Source of the DNA: Marinobacterium rhizophilum DSM 18822
GTDB taxonomy: Bacteria; Pseudomonadota; Gammaproteobacteria; Pseudomonadales; Balneatricaceae
Reading direction: 5' to 3'
Assembly (NCBI RefSeq): GCF_000378045.1
Contig: NZ_KB899102.1
Span: 62,001 to 126,000 of the forward strand
Length of the DNA stretch: 64,000 nt
Shown: positions 8,614 through 17,228 of the stretch, piece after piece
Layout: each line of letters opens with the position of its first letter
How positions within the stretch are numbered: position 1 is the first letter of the stretch
Program-made: the position numbers and the translations under genes
The notes under the pieces: model-generated
The model's input: only the letters and a program-made list of their open reading frames with translations
Told to the model about the DNA's origin: nothing
The model's database searches: none

Positions 8614-10403
8614 GGGCGTCGTCACAGAGCACGGCCGCGCCAGTGTCGGACAGACGTGGCGCCTTTCGCCTGCTGAGTGACTATGTGGTCCGGGACAAGC
8701 CGCTGCTGATAAAGGCGCTGTTGTTACTGCTGTTGGCGACGGCAGCGGATGTGGCCGGCCCCATCCTGTTGAAAGTCTTTATCGATGACCATTTGCTGGT
8801 GGAGAACTTCGAGCTGCGGGCGCTGCTTGTGTTGCTGCTGAGCTATTTGCTGAGTCAGGTTGCGGCGGCCTGGCTGCGCTACCAGCAGACACTGCGCTTT
8901 TGCGATATGGCGCTGGCAGCCGTGCTGGATATCCGTGAGCGGGTGTTCGCCCACGTGCTGCGTCTGCCCATGGCCTTCTATGACCGGGCCATCACTGGCC
9001 AGCTGGTGAGCCGCATTACCAACGATACCGAGGCCATCAAGGATCTGTATGTGCAGTTCCTGTCGGTGGTGCTGACCAACGTGATTCTGCTGGCGGGCAT
9101 CATTGTCGCGATGGGGCTGCTCAATGTGCAGCTGATGCTGATTGCACTGACCCTGGTGCCGACGGTGGTGGCGGTGATTTACCTCTATCAGCGCTTCAGT
9201 GGTGCGGCGGTGGGGCAAACACGGCAGCTCCGATCCGAGATCAATGCCAGCATCAGCGAGTCCATTGCCGGCATGGCGGTGATTCAGGCGGGCAATCAGC
9301 AACGGCGCTTCACGCAGCAGTTCGAGGGCCTGAACAACCAGTACTACCGCGCCCGCATGCGTACCGTGCGGGCGGGTGCCCTGCTGCTGCGCCCGGCGAT
9401 CGATCTGCTCAGTGTGCTGGTGCTGGTCGGCGTTGTCTGGGGCTTTGGTCTGCAGCAGGTCAACGGCGTTGCCGAGATCGGCGTGCTCTATGCGTTTCTC
9501 AATTACCTGAGCCGCTTCACCGAACCGCTGGCCGAAATAACCCAGCGTTTCAATTTGTATCAGCAGGCCATGGTCGCGGGCAGCCGTGTGCATCAGCTGA
9601 TACTTGAAAGCGAGCAGCAATATCAGGCCGGTACTGCGCGGATCAGCGCAGGCGCCATCAGCATTCGAGATCTGGCGTTTCATTATCAGCCAGGCAAACC
9701 CGTGCTCAGGGGGCTTGCATTGCAGGTGCCGGCCGGCGGCTTCTATGCCGTGGTGGGGCATACCGGCAGCGGCAAAAGCACACTGCTGAATCTGCTGCTG
9801 AATTTCTATACACCCAGTGGCGGTGAAATTCGTATCGACGATCAGCCGCTGTCCGCATTGAGCCACGGTGCCCTGCGTGCGGGAATCGGCCTGATTCCGC
9901 AGGAGCCCTTTGTGCTGGCCGCCAGCATCTATGACAACATCGACATGGGGCGGAATCTGGACCCTGCGGCCATTGAACGGGCCGCGCGCCAGGCGCACCT
10001 GCATGGCGTGATTAGTGGCATGGAGCAGGGTTACCAGACCTTGCTGGGTGAGCGCGGCACCAGGTTGTCGACGGGCCAGCGTCAGCAGCTGATTATTGCA
10101 CGGGCATTGGCCGCCTCGCCGCGCATTCTGCTGCTCGATGAGGCCACGGCCAATGTTGACAGTGAAACCGAGCAGGTGGTGCAGCGGGCACTGAGCGAGC
10201 TGCACGGCCGGGTGACTCTGATCGTTGTCGCCCATCGTTTGTCCACGATTCGCCACGCCGACCGCATTCTGGTGCTGTCCCACGGCGAGATCGCCGAGGC
10301 CGGCACCCACGCCGACCTGCTGGCCCGGCCCGACGGCCTGTACGGGTCCATGTACCGCTTGCAGCAACAGGCCCGGCGGGTGGAAGAAGCCGAAGATGTC
10401 TGA
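8610..10403 (+). CDS. mdlB: ABC exporter half-transporter, MdlB-like
   Basis: The 597-residue partner of the preceding gene, with six membrane helices and an ATPase carrying Walker A GHTGSGKST and a canonical Walker B ILLLDEATANVDSETE, but a divergent signature LSTGQRQQ. The canonical glutamate here and the Asp in the partner, with LSGGQ in the partner and LSTGQ here, give one consensus and one degenerate ATP site, the hallmark of MdlAB/TM287-288-type heterodimers. Translationally coupled to the upstream gene. Confidence 0.86.
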   Translation: MRASSQSTAAPVSDRRGAFRLLSDYVVRDKPLLIKALLLLLLATAADVAGPILLKVFIDDHLLVENFELRALLVLLLSYLLSQVAAAWLRYQQTLRFCDMALAAVLDIRERVFAHVLRLPMAFYDRAITGQLVSRITNDTEAIKDLYVQFLSVVLTNVILLAGIIVAMGLLNVQLMLIALTLVPTVVAVIYLYQRFSGAAVGQTRQLRSEINASISESIAGMAVIQAGNQQRRFTQQFEGLNNQYYRARMRTVRAGALLLRPAIDLLSVLVLVGVVWGFGLQQVNGVAEIGVLYAFLNYLSRFTEPLAEITQRFNLYQQAMVAGSRVHQLILESEQQYQAGTARISAGAISIRDLAFHYQPGKPVLRGLALQVPAGGFYAVVGHTGSGKSTLLNLLLNFYTPSGGEIRIDDQPLSALSHGALRAGIGLIPQEPFVLAASIYDNIDMGRNLDPAAIERAARQAHLHGVISGMEQGYQTLLGERGTRLSTGQRQQLIIARALAASPRILLLDEATANVDSETEQVVQRALSELHGRVTLIVVAHRLSTIRHADRILVLSHGEIAEAGTHADLLARPDGLYGSMYRLQQQARRVEEAEDV

Positions 10404-10475
10404 TCGCCCAGGTGACTGCGAGTCCCTAGGAACCGGTATTACCTCGGCATCGGCGCGCCTTTGAGTATTGGCTAA

Positions 10476-11813
10476 TCAGGCTTCATACAGTGGTGAGGCG
10501 GTGCGCAGCTCGCGCTCTGTCACCTGGCGCAGCGCAGCTCGGTCAGGCTCGAACTGCAGATCCTGTTCGGCGCGTGCGAGCGCAGAGCGGGCATGTTCCA
10601 GGCTGAGCTGGCGCATTTCAACGTGACCGGTGCGCGTGAGCGAATCAAAGGCTTTCTGAAGCCGTATGGCCACTTCAATATGGGTAGCGCCATCGCGTGC
10701 GATCGGGGTGAAGGCGTCGTCAAACAGGTCCTGCAATGCCAGTTCAGGCACCGCGACCCGGTCGTACAGGGTACCGCACTGGTCTTCCTTGTCGACAGGT
10801 TGTGCCCAGAGGGCGAACAGGCGTACCAGCGACCCAATCACATCAATGGCTGTACCGGGGTCATTCACTGCCGGCGACAGCGCTTTGCTGGCGATCTCGG
10901 CCAGTACGATCAGGCCAAAACGCGGGTCTTCATCAAAGGTACGTTTGGGATGAACCCGAAAGGTGCGGGCTACTTCGGCCAGGTCGCAGGGCTTGGCTGA
11001 ACTGTTGCCTGCGCCGCTATCGACACCGGGGCCGCTGGATTGCGGGCAGCCAGTGGCAGGGTCTGGCGAGACATAGGCCAGCGCCCGACCGGGCCCGACA
11101 AAGCTGCCGGGCAGGCACTCCACGGTGATGCGCGTGTGTGATTTTTCGGCCAGGGTTTGCAGCGTCTCCAGGTCGACAATCTGGACATAACCGATCTGGC
11201 TGCCGAACACGGGTTGCGCGTCGGGCGAGCGTGGTGCCACGGATACGCCCCCGAGGGTGGGCGAGCAACGTCTGCGTTGCAGAGCTTTGGCGGCGGCCCG
11301 TTCTGACTTCTCGACGGTGCTGCCCAGGCGGCCAAGACGGGCGATTGAATCCACCCAGCGCACAAACGTGATGATGACAACGGCGAACACCAGCAGGGTC
11401 ATGACAAAGAGGGTAAAGTGCCCTGCTTTGCCGTAGTAGCCATTTTGCAGTGCGATGAGCGCGACAATGCTGAAGATAAAGGCACCGATAAAGGCTGACA
11501 GCGCGTTCTGCGATTCATCATCCGATATCACCAGGGTAAAGGTTCGGGGTGTGGCGGTATTGCTGGCCGATGCATAGGCCGAGACCATGGACGCGACGGC
11601 GAAGGTGGCAATCACCATCATGCTTGACGAAATAATGCTGAGCAGCGTTTCAATGGACTCGGCTGAAATCGTTGGTACCAGGGCTGCAAGGCCGCTGTAG
11701 TCGGCCAGTTTGGCCAGAAAGACCCAGAGGATCGACAGGACGCAATTAAGCAGCGGCTTGACCCAGAGGCGCTCGCTGACGCGGTTGAGGAAAAATCTGA
11801 AGCGGTTATTCAT
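10476..11813 (-). CDS. DUF2254 family integral membrane protein
   Basis: A protein of 445 residues with four predicted N-terminal transmembrane segments (within about residues 18-150), followed by a long soluble domain. The segment SSSMMVIATFAVASMVSAYA, the later TFTLVISDD and the VNDPGTAIDVIGSLVRL stretch are typical of DUF2254. The biochemical role of this family is unknown. It stands alone, convergent with the mdlAB genes and followed on the same strand by the cytochrome genes' upstream neighbours. Confidence 0.82.
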   Translation of the reverse strand: MNNRFRFFLNRVSERLWVKPLLNCVLSILWVFLAKLADYSGLAALVPTISAESIETLLSIISSSMMVIATFAVASMVSAYASASNTATPRTFTLVISDDESQNALSAFIGAFIFSIVALIALQNGYYGKAGHFTLFVMTLLVFAVVIITFVRWVDSIARLGRLGSTVEKSERAAAKALQRRRCSPTLGGVSVAPRSPDAQPVFGSQIGYVQIVDLETLQTLAEKSHTRITVECLPGSFVGPGRALAYVSPDPATGCPQSSGPGVDSGAGNSSAKPCDLAEVARTFRVHPKRTFDEDPRFGLIVLAEIASKALSPAVNDPGTAIDVIGSLVRLFALWAQPVDKEDQCGTLYDRVAVPELALQDLFDDAFTPIARDGATHIEVAIRLQKAFDSLTRTGHVEMRQLSLEHARSALARAEQDLQFEPDRAALRQVTERELRTASPLYEA

Positions 11814-11898
11814 TGCCAGTCATTTCGCAGACTCCGTGCGCGCCGTTGTGAAACACTGGCAAAGCGTAGCACTTTTGCGCAATTTTCCCCTGGCAGGT

Positions 11899-12828
11899 TT
11901 AATCGGTCTTGCTCGCCTCAACTGCCGGAATGGCCTTTAGGTAGGCCGCGATGGCTTTGCGATCGCTCGCCGCGAGTCTGGCTGTATTTTCCACCACGTC
12001 GGCCATCTCGCTGCCCACGACATCGTAGTCAGGGGTAAAACCGGATGACAGGTACTCGGCAATATCGGCTTCGCTCCAGTCACCAAGACCGGATCTGTGC
12101 GGGCTTATATTGGGAATGCTGCCATCGCCTTGCGGGTTGGCGCCACCGCCGAGCCACCGGCTATAGTCGGTCGCGCCGAAAACATTGCGGGGCGAGTGGC
12201 ATTCACCGCAGTGACCCGGACCTTCCACCAGGTACTGGCCGCGGCGCAGCTCGCTATCGGCGTCGCCGAAATCGATTACACGTTCAGGCTGACTGTACAG
12301 GTATTTCCACAACCCGAGACCTCTGCGCAGAGAAAACGGAAAATCGAGCTCGTGCCTGTCATTGGGCCGGCTGACGGCCGGCTGCGTATCGATAAAGGCC
12401 TTGAGGTCTGCCACATCCTGCAGCGTCATGCGGTTGTAGGAGGTATAGGGGAAGGCGGGATAATAGTGTTCCCCGCGGGGGGAGACGCCTTTGAGCAACG
12501 CGGTGGCAAATTCGCTAGTCGACCAGGTGCCAATGCCGGTGGCCTTGTCGGGGGTGATATTGGGAGCAACAAAGGTGCCGAATGGGGTACGAAAGCGCTT
12601 GCCGCCACTGAGTGGGGGAATGGTATCGGTATTCGGCTCTTCGTAGTCCGGCGGCATATGGCAGGAGGCGCAGCCACCGATATGGAATACCTCGGCACCA
12701 CGCTGAAGATCGCCCGGCACCGAGGCCAGCGCGTCCGCCGAAATGGCCGGTTGCGGCGCACTGATCATCCAGAGGCCGGCCGCAGCACCCGCCGTGGCTA
12801 AAGCGACCAGTTTAAAACACAGCTTCAT
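11899..12828 (-). CDS. Di-haem cytochrome c
   Basis: A secreted protein of 309 residues with a signal peptide (MKLCFKLVALATAGAAAGL) and two haem c sites: CASCH near residue 53 and CGECH near residue 206. Candidate methionine axial ligands lie in each half. It resembles the cytochrome c subunits of membrane-bound alcohol/aldehyde dehydrogenases and other periplasmic electron shuttles, but no dehydrogenase subunit adjoins it. The upstream neighbour on the same strand is cytochrome c', so the pair may act in periplasmic electron transfer or NO handling; this is inference from context. Confidence 0.84.
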   Translation of the reverse strand: MKLCFKLVALATAGAAAGLWMISAPQPAISADALASVPGDLQRGAEVFHIGGCASCHMPPDYEEPNTDTIPPLSGGKRFRTPFGTFVAPNITPDKATGIGTWSTSEFATALLKGVSPRGEHYYPAFPYTSYNRMTLQDVADLKAFIDTQPAVSRPNDRHELDFPFSLRRGLGLWKYLYSQPERVIDFGDADSELRRGQYLVEGPGHCGECHSPRNVFGATDYSRWLGGGANPQGDGSIPNISPHRSGLGDWSEADIAEYLSSGFTPDYDVVGSEMADVVENTARLAASDRKAIAAYLKAIPAVEASKTD

Positions 12829-12864
12829 CGTTACGCTCGTCCCTGGATTTCCCGGCGTCTGCAG

Positions 12865-12925
12865 CCAGGGAGCCTATGCATGAGTCCCGTTAAGAGCAGC
12901 TGGAACTTGTTCATAGGCTCCCTGG
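12865..12925. repeat. Perfect 14-bp inverted repeat with 33-nt loop
   Basis: CCAGGGAGCCTATG (12865-12878) is perfectly complementary to CATAGGCTCCCTGG (12912-12925). It sits between the cytochrome c' gene and the di-haem cytochrome gene, both on the minus strand. No T run follows, so a standard intrinsic terminator is unlikely. The right arm merges into a sequence with a second copy near 34414-34475. Confidence 0.6.
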
Positions 12926-12961
12926 AAGGTAACAATGCCCGCGACCGCAGGTCGGGGTGGG
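12904..12961. repeat. Dispersed intergenic repeat, copy A
   Basis: The stretch from ACTTGTTCATAGGCTCCCTG to the end of CCGCAGGTCGGGG closely resembles 34414-34475 (ACTTATTCACAGGTTCCCTG through CCGCAGGTCGGGG). A shorter fragment (GGACTTGTTCATGGGCTGC) recurs at about 16510-16530. All copies are intergenic. Confidence 0.5.
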
Positions 12962-12964
12962 CTG

Positions 12965-13447
12965 CTAGCTATCTTCTTTCTTGGCGCGGAAGTCCTGATG
13001 ACAGCCTTTGCAGCCATCGCCTACTGCTTTCATACCGCCCCTGAGACTGGCCAGATCCTTGCCGGCAACCGTGGCAAAGGTTTCAAGTGCGGTGGTGAGA
13101 TCAGTGTGTTTTTCAGATAATTTGGGCATTGTGGTCCAGATTTCCGGCAGGGCGCGGGTTGTATCCTCAAGGCCTGGGTCCACCTTGCTGCTACCCTGGG
13201 GCCACAGCCGGTCGCTGTTCATCTGCGCCAGTGCGAGCAGGTTTTGCGCGGCAGTGGCGGCGAGCTGTGCGTCGTATTCGGTGTTGCCCTTGGCCATCTC
13301 GCCAACGGTGCCCAGGTTAAAGGCATACAGGTGCATCAGTGATTGCCGGGCTTCAATGATCTTTTCTACATCCTGTGCAAAAGCGCCGCTGCTGCCCAGT
13401 GCTGATACAGTCACCAGTGTTGCGGCAATTCCCTTTAGCTTGATCAT
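12965..13447 (-). CDS. Cytochrome c'
   Basis: A protein of 160 residues. The signal peptide (cleavage after GAFA) is followed by a four-helix-bundle sequence, and the single haem motif CKGCHQDFR lies 12 residues from the C-terminus, the diagnostic layout of class II cytochrome c'. The ATG at 13447 is preceded by GGAGAG and starts the signal peptide; the upstream extension to 13561 has no such features. Family members are periplasmic, have five-coordinate haem and bind NO or CO. Next to a di-haem cytochrome c on the same strand. Confidence 0.9.
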   Translation of the reverse strand: MIKLKGIAATLVTVSALGSSGAFAQDVEKIIEARQSLMHLYAFNLGTVGEMAKGNTEYDAQLAATAAQNLLALAQMNSDRLWPQGSSKVDPGLEDTTRALPEIWTTMPKLSEKHTDLTTALETFATVAGKDLASLRGGMKAVGDGCKGCHQDFRAKKEDS

Positions 13448-13668
13448 AAGCACTCTCCAGTGGTTGTCGGGGGGGCGAACCCCACCTTTTATAGCAGGGG
13501 CCAAATGACTTTGAAACAGGGGACGGCCATCGCACGTTGCGGCCACAGTAACAGAGGCCAATTCTTGCTACTTAATTGCCAAAGGGGGGAGGGCAAACAT
13601 GCTGGCACATGCCCGTGGCAGGTGCTGATCAAGTCTGTTTTGCGCCAGTCAGGCAGGCCCGTTGCTGA

Positions 13669-14112
13669 TTACGTGCAGGTCCACTGCTTGATTCTGTCCT
13701 GGGATATTTTCACAGCCGAGTCGCTGAACGTTTCCGGGTTGCGCACAATAACGGCTTCCAGCGCGTAGTCTGCCAGGCCCATGTCAACCAGGGTGTCGTA
13801 CCCTTCAGGATCCGCGGGGCGGTTGAGTGCGCGATCAACGGCGCTGATGATGCCGTGGCGCTTGATCAGCTGCCAGGTGCTGGAGGCGCGGGTTTTCTTG
13901 CCATTTCTGGCGCTGAGGACTTCTTCATAAGCGTAGATTGCGCTGACGGCCTCTTTTTCCACTTCGGATTCAGCACCGTACGCTTCGGCCCGAAGTTGTA
14001 CCGCCCACTGTTTGGCTTCCAGCGCCAAATCATCCCGACCCCGGTCGGCGCAGTTTTTAGCAAAGATTTCACATTTTTCCGGTGTTTTTATATTTCTGAC
14101 GCGTTCGTCCAT
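13669..14112 (-). CDS. Conserved hypothetical protein, 147 aa
   Basis: A soluble, charged protein without signal peptide or membrane segment. It opens with NIKTPEKCEIFAKNC and contains AIYAYEEVLSARNGKK and TWQLIKRHGIISAVDRALNR, blocks I recognise as a conserved but unnamed domain in diverse bacteria. Predicted mostly helical. The start has AGGGTGAT upstream. No function can be assigned; neighbours give no operon context because the flanking spaces exceed 100 bp. Confidence 0.7.
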   Translation of the reverse strand: MDERVRNIKTPEKCEIFAKNCADRGRDDLALEAKQWAVQLRAEAYGAESEVEKEAVSAIYAYEEVLSARNGKKTRASSTWQLIKRHGIISAVDRALNRPADPEGYDTLVDMGLADYALEAVIVRNPETFSDSAVKISQDRIKQWTCT

Positions 14113-14372
14113 ATTTTATATCACCCTGAGCTGGAAGGTGCCGACGTCGCGTCGACTGGGCTGCATCGGTCCTGAAAAGTATCAGCCCGCTGCGCGAATT
14201 TTACCGTTAGAGCTTTTTCACTATACGGTGATTACGCGCGCAATGCAGCTTGAACAGGATTGGGGCAGCGATGGCGAATATTCATTTCACTCGCTGCAGA
14301 ACTAATTGTGCTTCGTGCAATCTATTGAAATTGCATGGGTATTCAATTGGATGTACGGAGCCTGGAAAGGAC

Positions 14373-14669
14373 GTGAAGGCATTACTCTACACTCTGACAT
14401 TGCTGCTGTTTTCGTTGGGTGCTTCCGCATCCGAGCAGGTTCGTGATGAAGCACTGTTGGGACATCATGCTGATTTCACCACTGCGTCTGCCGTTATTGA
14501 TCCGGCGCCCTCAAGTGGCGCTGACCGGGGACAGGCTGCCGTTGTAGTAGTCACCCTGTTTGATCTGCCAAATACCCCACCGTCGTTGTGCTGCCTGTTC
14601 GAGTATGGGGCATCGATAGCCGGACGACCTGCCATTCGCGCCCCGCCGCGATTAGTACGCGCTCTCTGA
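14373..14669 (+). CDS. Small secreted hypothetical protein (GTG start)
   Basis: A frame of 98 residues beginning VKALLYTLTLLLFSLGASAS, a clear signal peptide with an ASA cleavage site, after GGAAAGG. The mature part, about 78 residues, has no recognisable domain; it contains a hydrophobic AAVVVVTLFDLP stretch and a CC pair. A longer frame from 14250 lacks support. Coding status rests on the signal peptide alone, so it could also be chance. Confidence 0.45.
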   Translation: MKALLYTLTLLLFSLGASASEQVRDEALLGHHADFTTASAVIDPAPSSGADRGQAAVVVVTLFDLPNTPPSLCCLFEYGASIAGRPAIRAPPRLVRAL

Positions 14670-14755
14670 CTGCTTAATAAAACGGATTTAATTCTTCGTA
14701 TCTCCTATTTTTTGGGGCGGTGCCGGCGTGCCTGCGCTTTTCCCCGGAGGACTCT

Positions 14756-15079
14756 ATGATTACTTCAACCCTGTTTCGTCATGGCGTAACCGATGCACCT
14801 GCCAAAAAGCAGATCAATTATCGCCTGCAATGGCTCGCCGAGGCTGCACCACATATTACCCGGGTCGATATCGTATTGGACCAGGTGCCCTACGGGGGGC
14901 GCCCCAGGCACATGTATCAGTGCCATATTTCAATCCGTGCCGCCGGGCGTAAACAGCGAGATGTGTATGTAAACAATGGTTCTATCGGCATTGCGGTCGC
15001 GGATGCGTTTGATCAGGTGCGTGACCTGATCCGGTACCGGTATTCTGCTGGCCGTAGTGTGAAGCTGGGCCAGGCATAA
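14756..15079 (+). CDS. HPF/S30AE ribosome-associated family protein
   Basis: A protein of 107 residues with a strong ribosome-binding site (CGGAGG) six bases before ATG 14756. The arrangement of basic residues and strands, VDIVLDQVPYGGRPRHMYQCHISIRAAGR followed by an IGIAVADAFDQVRDLIRYR helix, corresponds to the beta-alpha fold of HPF/RaiA-type proteins, which bind the 30S A/P sites in stationary phase (motif given in shortened parts: HMYQCHISIRAAGR, VADAFDQVRDLIRY). It lies 34 bp upstream of a Do-family protease gene and is probably co-transcribed. Assignment is by fold pattern and remains moderate. Confidence 0.6.
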   Translation: MITSTLFRHGVTDAPAKKQINYRLQWLAEAAPHITRVDIVLDQVPYGGRPRHMYQCHISIRAAGRKQRDVYVNNGSIGIAVADAFDQVRDLIRYRYSAGRSVKLGQA

Positions 15080-15113
15080 ATATCAAGCATTCAATGCACA
15101 GGAGAACACTTTC

Positions 15114-16469
15114 ATGACACGTAAATTCAGATACATGCTGATTGTGGTGCTGAGCACTCTGTCGTGCTGGAGTCTGGCTGGCCTGCCTATGACCGATAGC
15201 TCGGGACGTGAGTTGCCTTCCCTGGCGCCAATGCTGGAGCAGGTTAATCCGGCGGTTGTAAATATTGCCACCTACACCAGCCAGGCGCAGCAGCAAAACC
15301 CCCTGCTGCAGGATCCGTTCTTTCGGCGTTTTTTCAATATCCCCGAACAACAAGCCAGGCCGCGTCCAAGACGGCGCCAGACCAGTGCCGGTTCCGGTGT
15401 GATTGTGGATGCTGATGAAGGCTCGATTATTACCAATTTCCATGTCATCAAGGGGGCGGACGAAATTCAGGTCTCACTGGTGGATGGCCGTACCTTTGAA
15501 GCGGAACTGGTGGGCGGGGATCCCGAGGTGGACATCGCCGTGCTGAAAATCAATGCCGATGATCTAACGGCCGTAGCGCTGTCGGATTCCGATACTTTAC
15601 GCGTGGGTGACTTTGTCGTGGCCATCGGTAATCCCTTTGGCCTGGGTCAGACCATTACCACGGGGGTCGTGAGTGCATTGGGGCGCAGCGGGCTGGGAAT
15701 TGAGGGCTATGAAGACTTTATCCAGACCGATGCCTCAATCAATCCGGGCAATTCAGGGGGGGCCCTGGTCAACCTGCGGGGTGAGCTGGTGGGGATCAAT
15801 ACGGCGATTATTGCCCCGGGGGGTGGCAATGTCGGTATCGGCTTTGCCATACCGATCAACATGGCCCGGGCCAGTGCGATGCAGATACTGACGCACGGCG
15901 AGGTTAGGCGGGGCCAGATTGGCGTGGCGATACAGGACATGACACCGGCATTGCAAAAAGCCTTCAAACTGCCCAATGGCGAGAAGGGTGTGCTGGTGAC
16001 CGATGTGAAGAAGGATTCAGAAGCCGACAAGGCGGGACTCGAAGCCGGGGACCTGATTATGTCGGTGAACGGTGAGCCGACGTCCAGTACCGGTCAGCTG
16101 CGCAACCGCATTGCATTCCGTAATATCGGCGAAACCCTGTCGCTTGAGGTGTTGCGCGATGGCAAAACCCTGACGATCAAGGTTGATGTCGGTGAGTCGT
16201 CGGATTGGGCATCCAGGGCTGAGCATCCGCTGTTGCAGAATGTCACGCTGGAACCCAATCCAGACGGGCCGGGTGTGCTGATCCAGGCGCTGTCGCCCGA
16301 CTCAATGGCGGCGGCTAATGGTCTGCGCGCCGGTGATATCCTGCTAAGCGTTAACCGCCGGAAGGTCAGCTCGGCGCAGGATATCGCCCAGGCGCTGGAA
16401 CAGAACGAGGATCCTGTGTTACTCCAGGTGGCGCGGGGCGGAGGCGTATTTTTCCTGGTCATACACTAG
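15114..16469 (+). CDS. degQ: Do-family periplasmic serine protease (DegQ/MucD type)
   Basis: A protein of 451 residues with a signal peptide, a trypsin-like protease domain and two PDZ domains (about residues 255-345 and 370-450). The catalytic triad is visible: His110 (NFHVIKG), Asp140 (DIAVLKI) and Ser214 (GNSGGAL). AGGAGA lies eight bases before the ATG. The enzyme degrades or refolds misfolded periplasmic proteins. DegQ, DegP and MucD names are hard to separate by sequence alone; no mucAB or rpoE gene adjoins it. A bidirectional terminator follows at 16540. Confidence 0.92.
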   Translation: MTRKFRYMLIVVLSTLSCWSLAGLPMTDSSGRELPSLAPMLEQVNPAVVNIATYTSQAQQQNPLLQDPFFRRFFNIPEQQARPRPRRRQTSAGSGVIVDADEGSIITNFHVIKGADEIQVSLVDGRTFEAELVGGDPEVDIAVLKINADDLTAVALSDSDTLRVGDFVVAIGNPFGLGQTITTGVVSALGRSGLGIEGYEDFIQTDASINPGNSGGALVNLRGELVGINTAIIAPGGGNVGIGFAIPINMARASAMQILTHGEVRRGQIGVAIQDMTPALQKAFKLPNGEKGVLVTDVKKDSEADKAGLEAGDLIMSVNGEPTSSTGQLRNRIAFRNIGETLSLEVLRDGKTLTIKVDVGESSDWASRAEHPLLQNVTLEPNPDGPGVLIQALSPDSMAAANGLRAGDILLSVNRRKVSSAQDIAQALEQNEDPVLLQVARGGGVFFLVIH

Positions 16470-16539
16470 CAGCAAGGACCCGATGAACAGGTCCGGGTTG
16501 TCCTGTGCAGGACTTGTTCATGGGCTGCATGACTGAGCT

Positions 16540-16569
16540 AAAAAGACGCCGCAATAACGGCGCCTTTTT
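16540..16569 (+). terminator. Intrinsic terminator after the Do protease gene
   Basis: AAAAAG-A-CGCCG, loop CAATAA, CGGCG-C-CTTTTTT. One internal mismatch. The A run and T run make it usable on both strands. Confidence 0.8.
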
Positions 16570-16694
16570 TGTATTGCCGGGGCAGCCCCTGGATTTAGCG
16601 ATGAATCGTCGGTCTAAGGTACCGGGTGCTGCTTCACGCAGGCAGGTTTCTGTGTTTCCATCGGTAGTCAACTAACCGAACAGGATTTCGTCGC

Positions 16695-17153
16695 ATGCCT
16701 CTGGCCATTAGTCTGCACCTGCTTGCTGCTGTTATCTGGGTGGGAGGCATGTTTTTCGCCTACCAGTGTCTGCGTCCAGTGGCTGCCAAGGTGCTGGAAC
16801 CGCCACAGCGCCTTACGCTCTGGTGTCAGCTGTTCAAACGTTTCTTTGTCTGGGTCTGGGGCGCGGTTATTGCGCTGCTGGTGACGGGCCACTGGATGAT
16901 CGGGTTAATGGGCGGCATGGCTGCGGTGGGGCTGCATGTGCACATCATGCTGGCCAGCGGATACCTGATGGTCGCGCTGTTCCTTCATCTCTATTTTGCC
17001 CCTTTCCAGCGTCTGAAAAAGGCGGTGGGCGCGTCAGACTGGCCCAAGGCTGGAGCACAGCTTAATCAGATTCGCCGTCTAGTCGGGATTAATTTGCTAC
17101 TGGGACTGATTACAATCGTCAATGCCGTCGGCGGACGAATGTTGTACGCTTGA
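16695..17153 (+). CDS. CopD-like four-helix membrane protein
   Basis: A membrane protein of 152 residues with four hydrophobic segments. It starts with AISLHLLAAVIWVGGMFFA, a motif typical of the CopD/YkoU-type membrane family, and has histidines in the HIMLASGYLMVALFLHLYF helix. Family members are linked to copper or haem in the membrane, but no copA/copC gene is near, so the role is open. It is followed 75 bp later by a cNMP-binding protein gene. Confidence 0.72.
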   Translation: MPLAISLHLLAAVIWVGGMFFAYQCLRPVAAKVLEPPQRLTLWCQLFKRFFVWVWGAVIALLVTGHWMIGLMGGMAAVGLHVHIMLASGYLMVALFLHLYFAPFQRLKKAVGASDWPKAGAQLNQIRRLVGINLLLGLITIVNAVGGRMLYA

Positions 17154-17228
17154 TACTGGGTGCAGGGCTGCGGTAGATCGCAGGCGCTGCCCCGCGACGG
17201 GTCTTTCGCAGTAGTAACAGGTTGTCGC

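Noticed and set aside
7261-8625. Minus-strand frame opposite the MdlA-like gene
   Set aside because: Composition-driven antisense frame without domain matches; the plus strand has complete ABC exporter motifs.
8724-10367. Minus-strand frame of 547 codons opposite the MdlB-like gene
   Set aside because: Same reason: GC-rich antisense of a recognised ABC exporter, rich in Gln and His as such shadows usually are.
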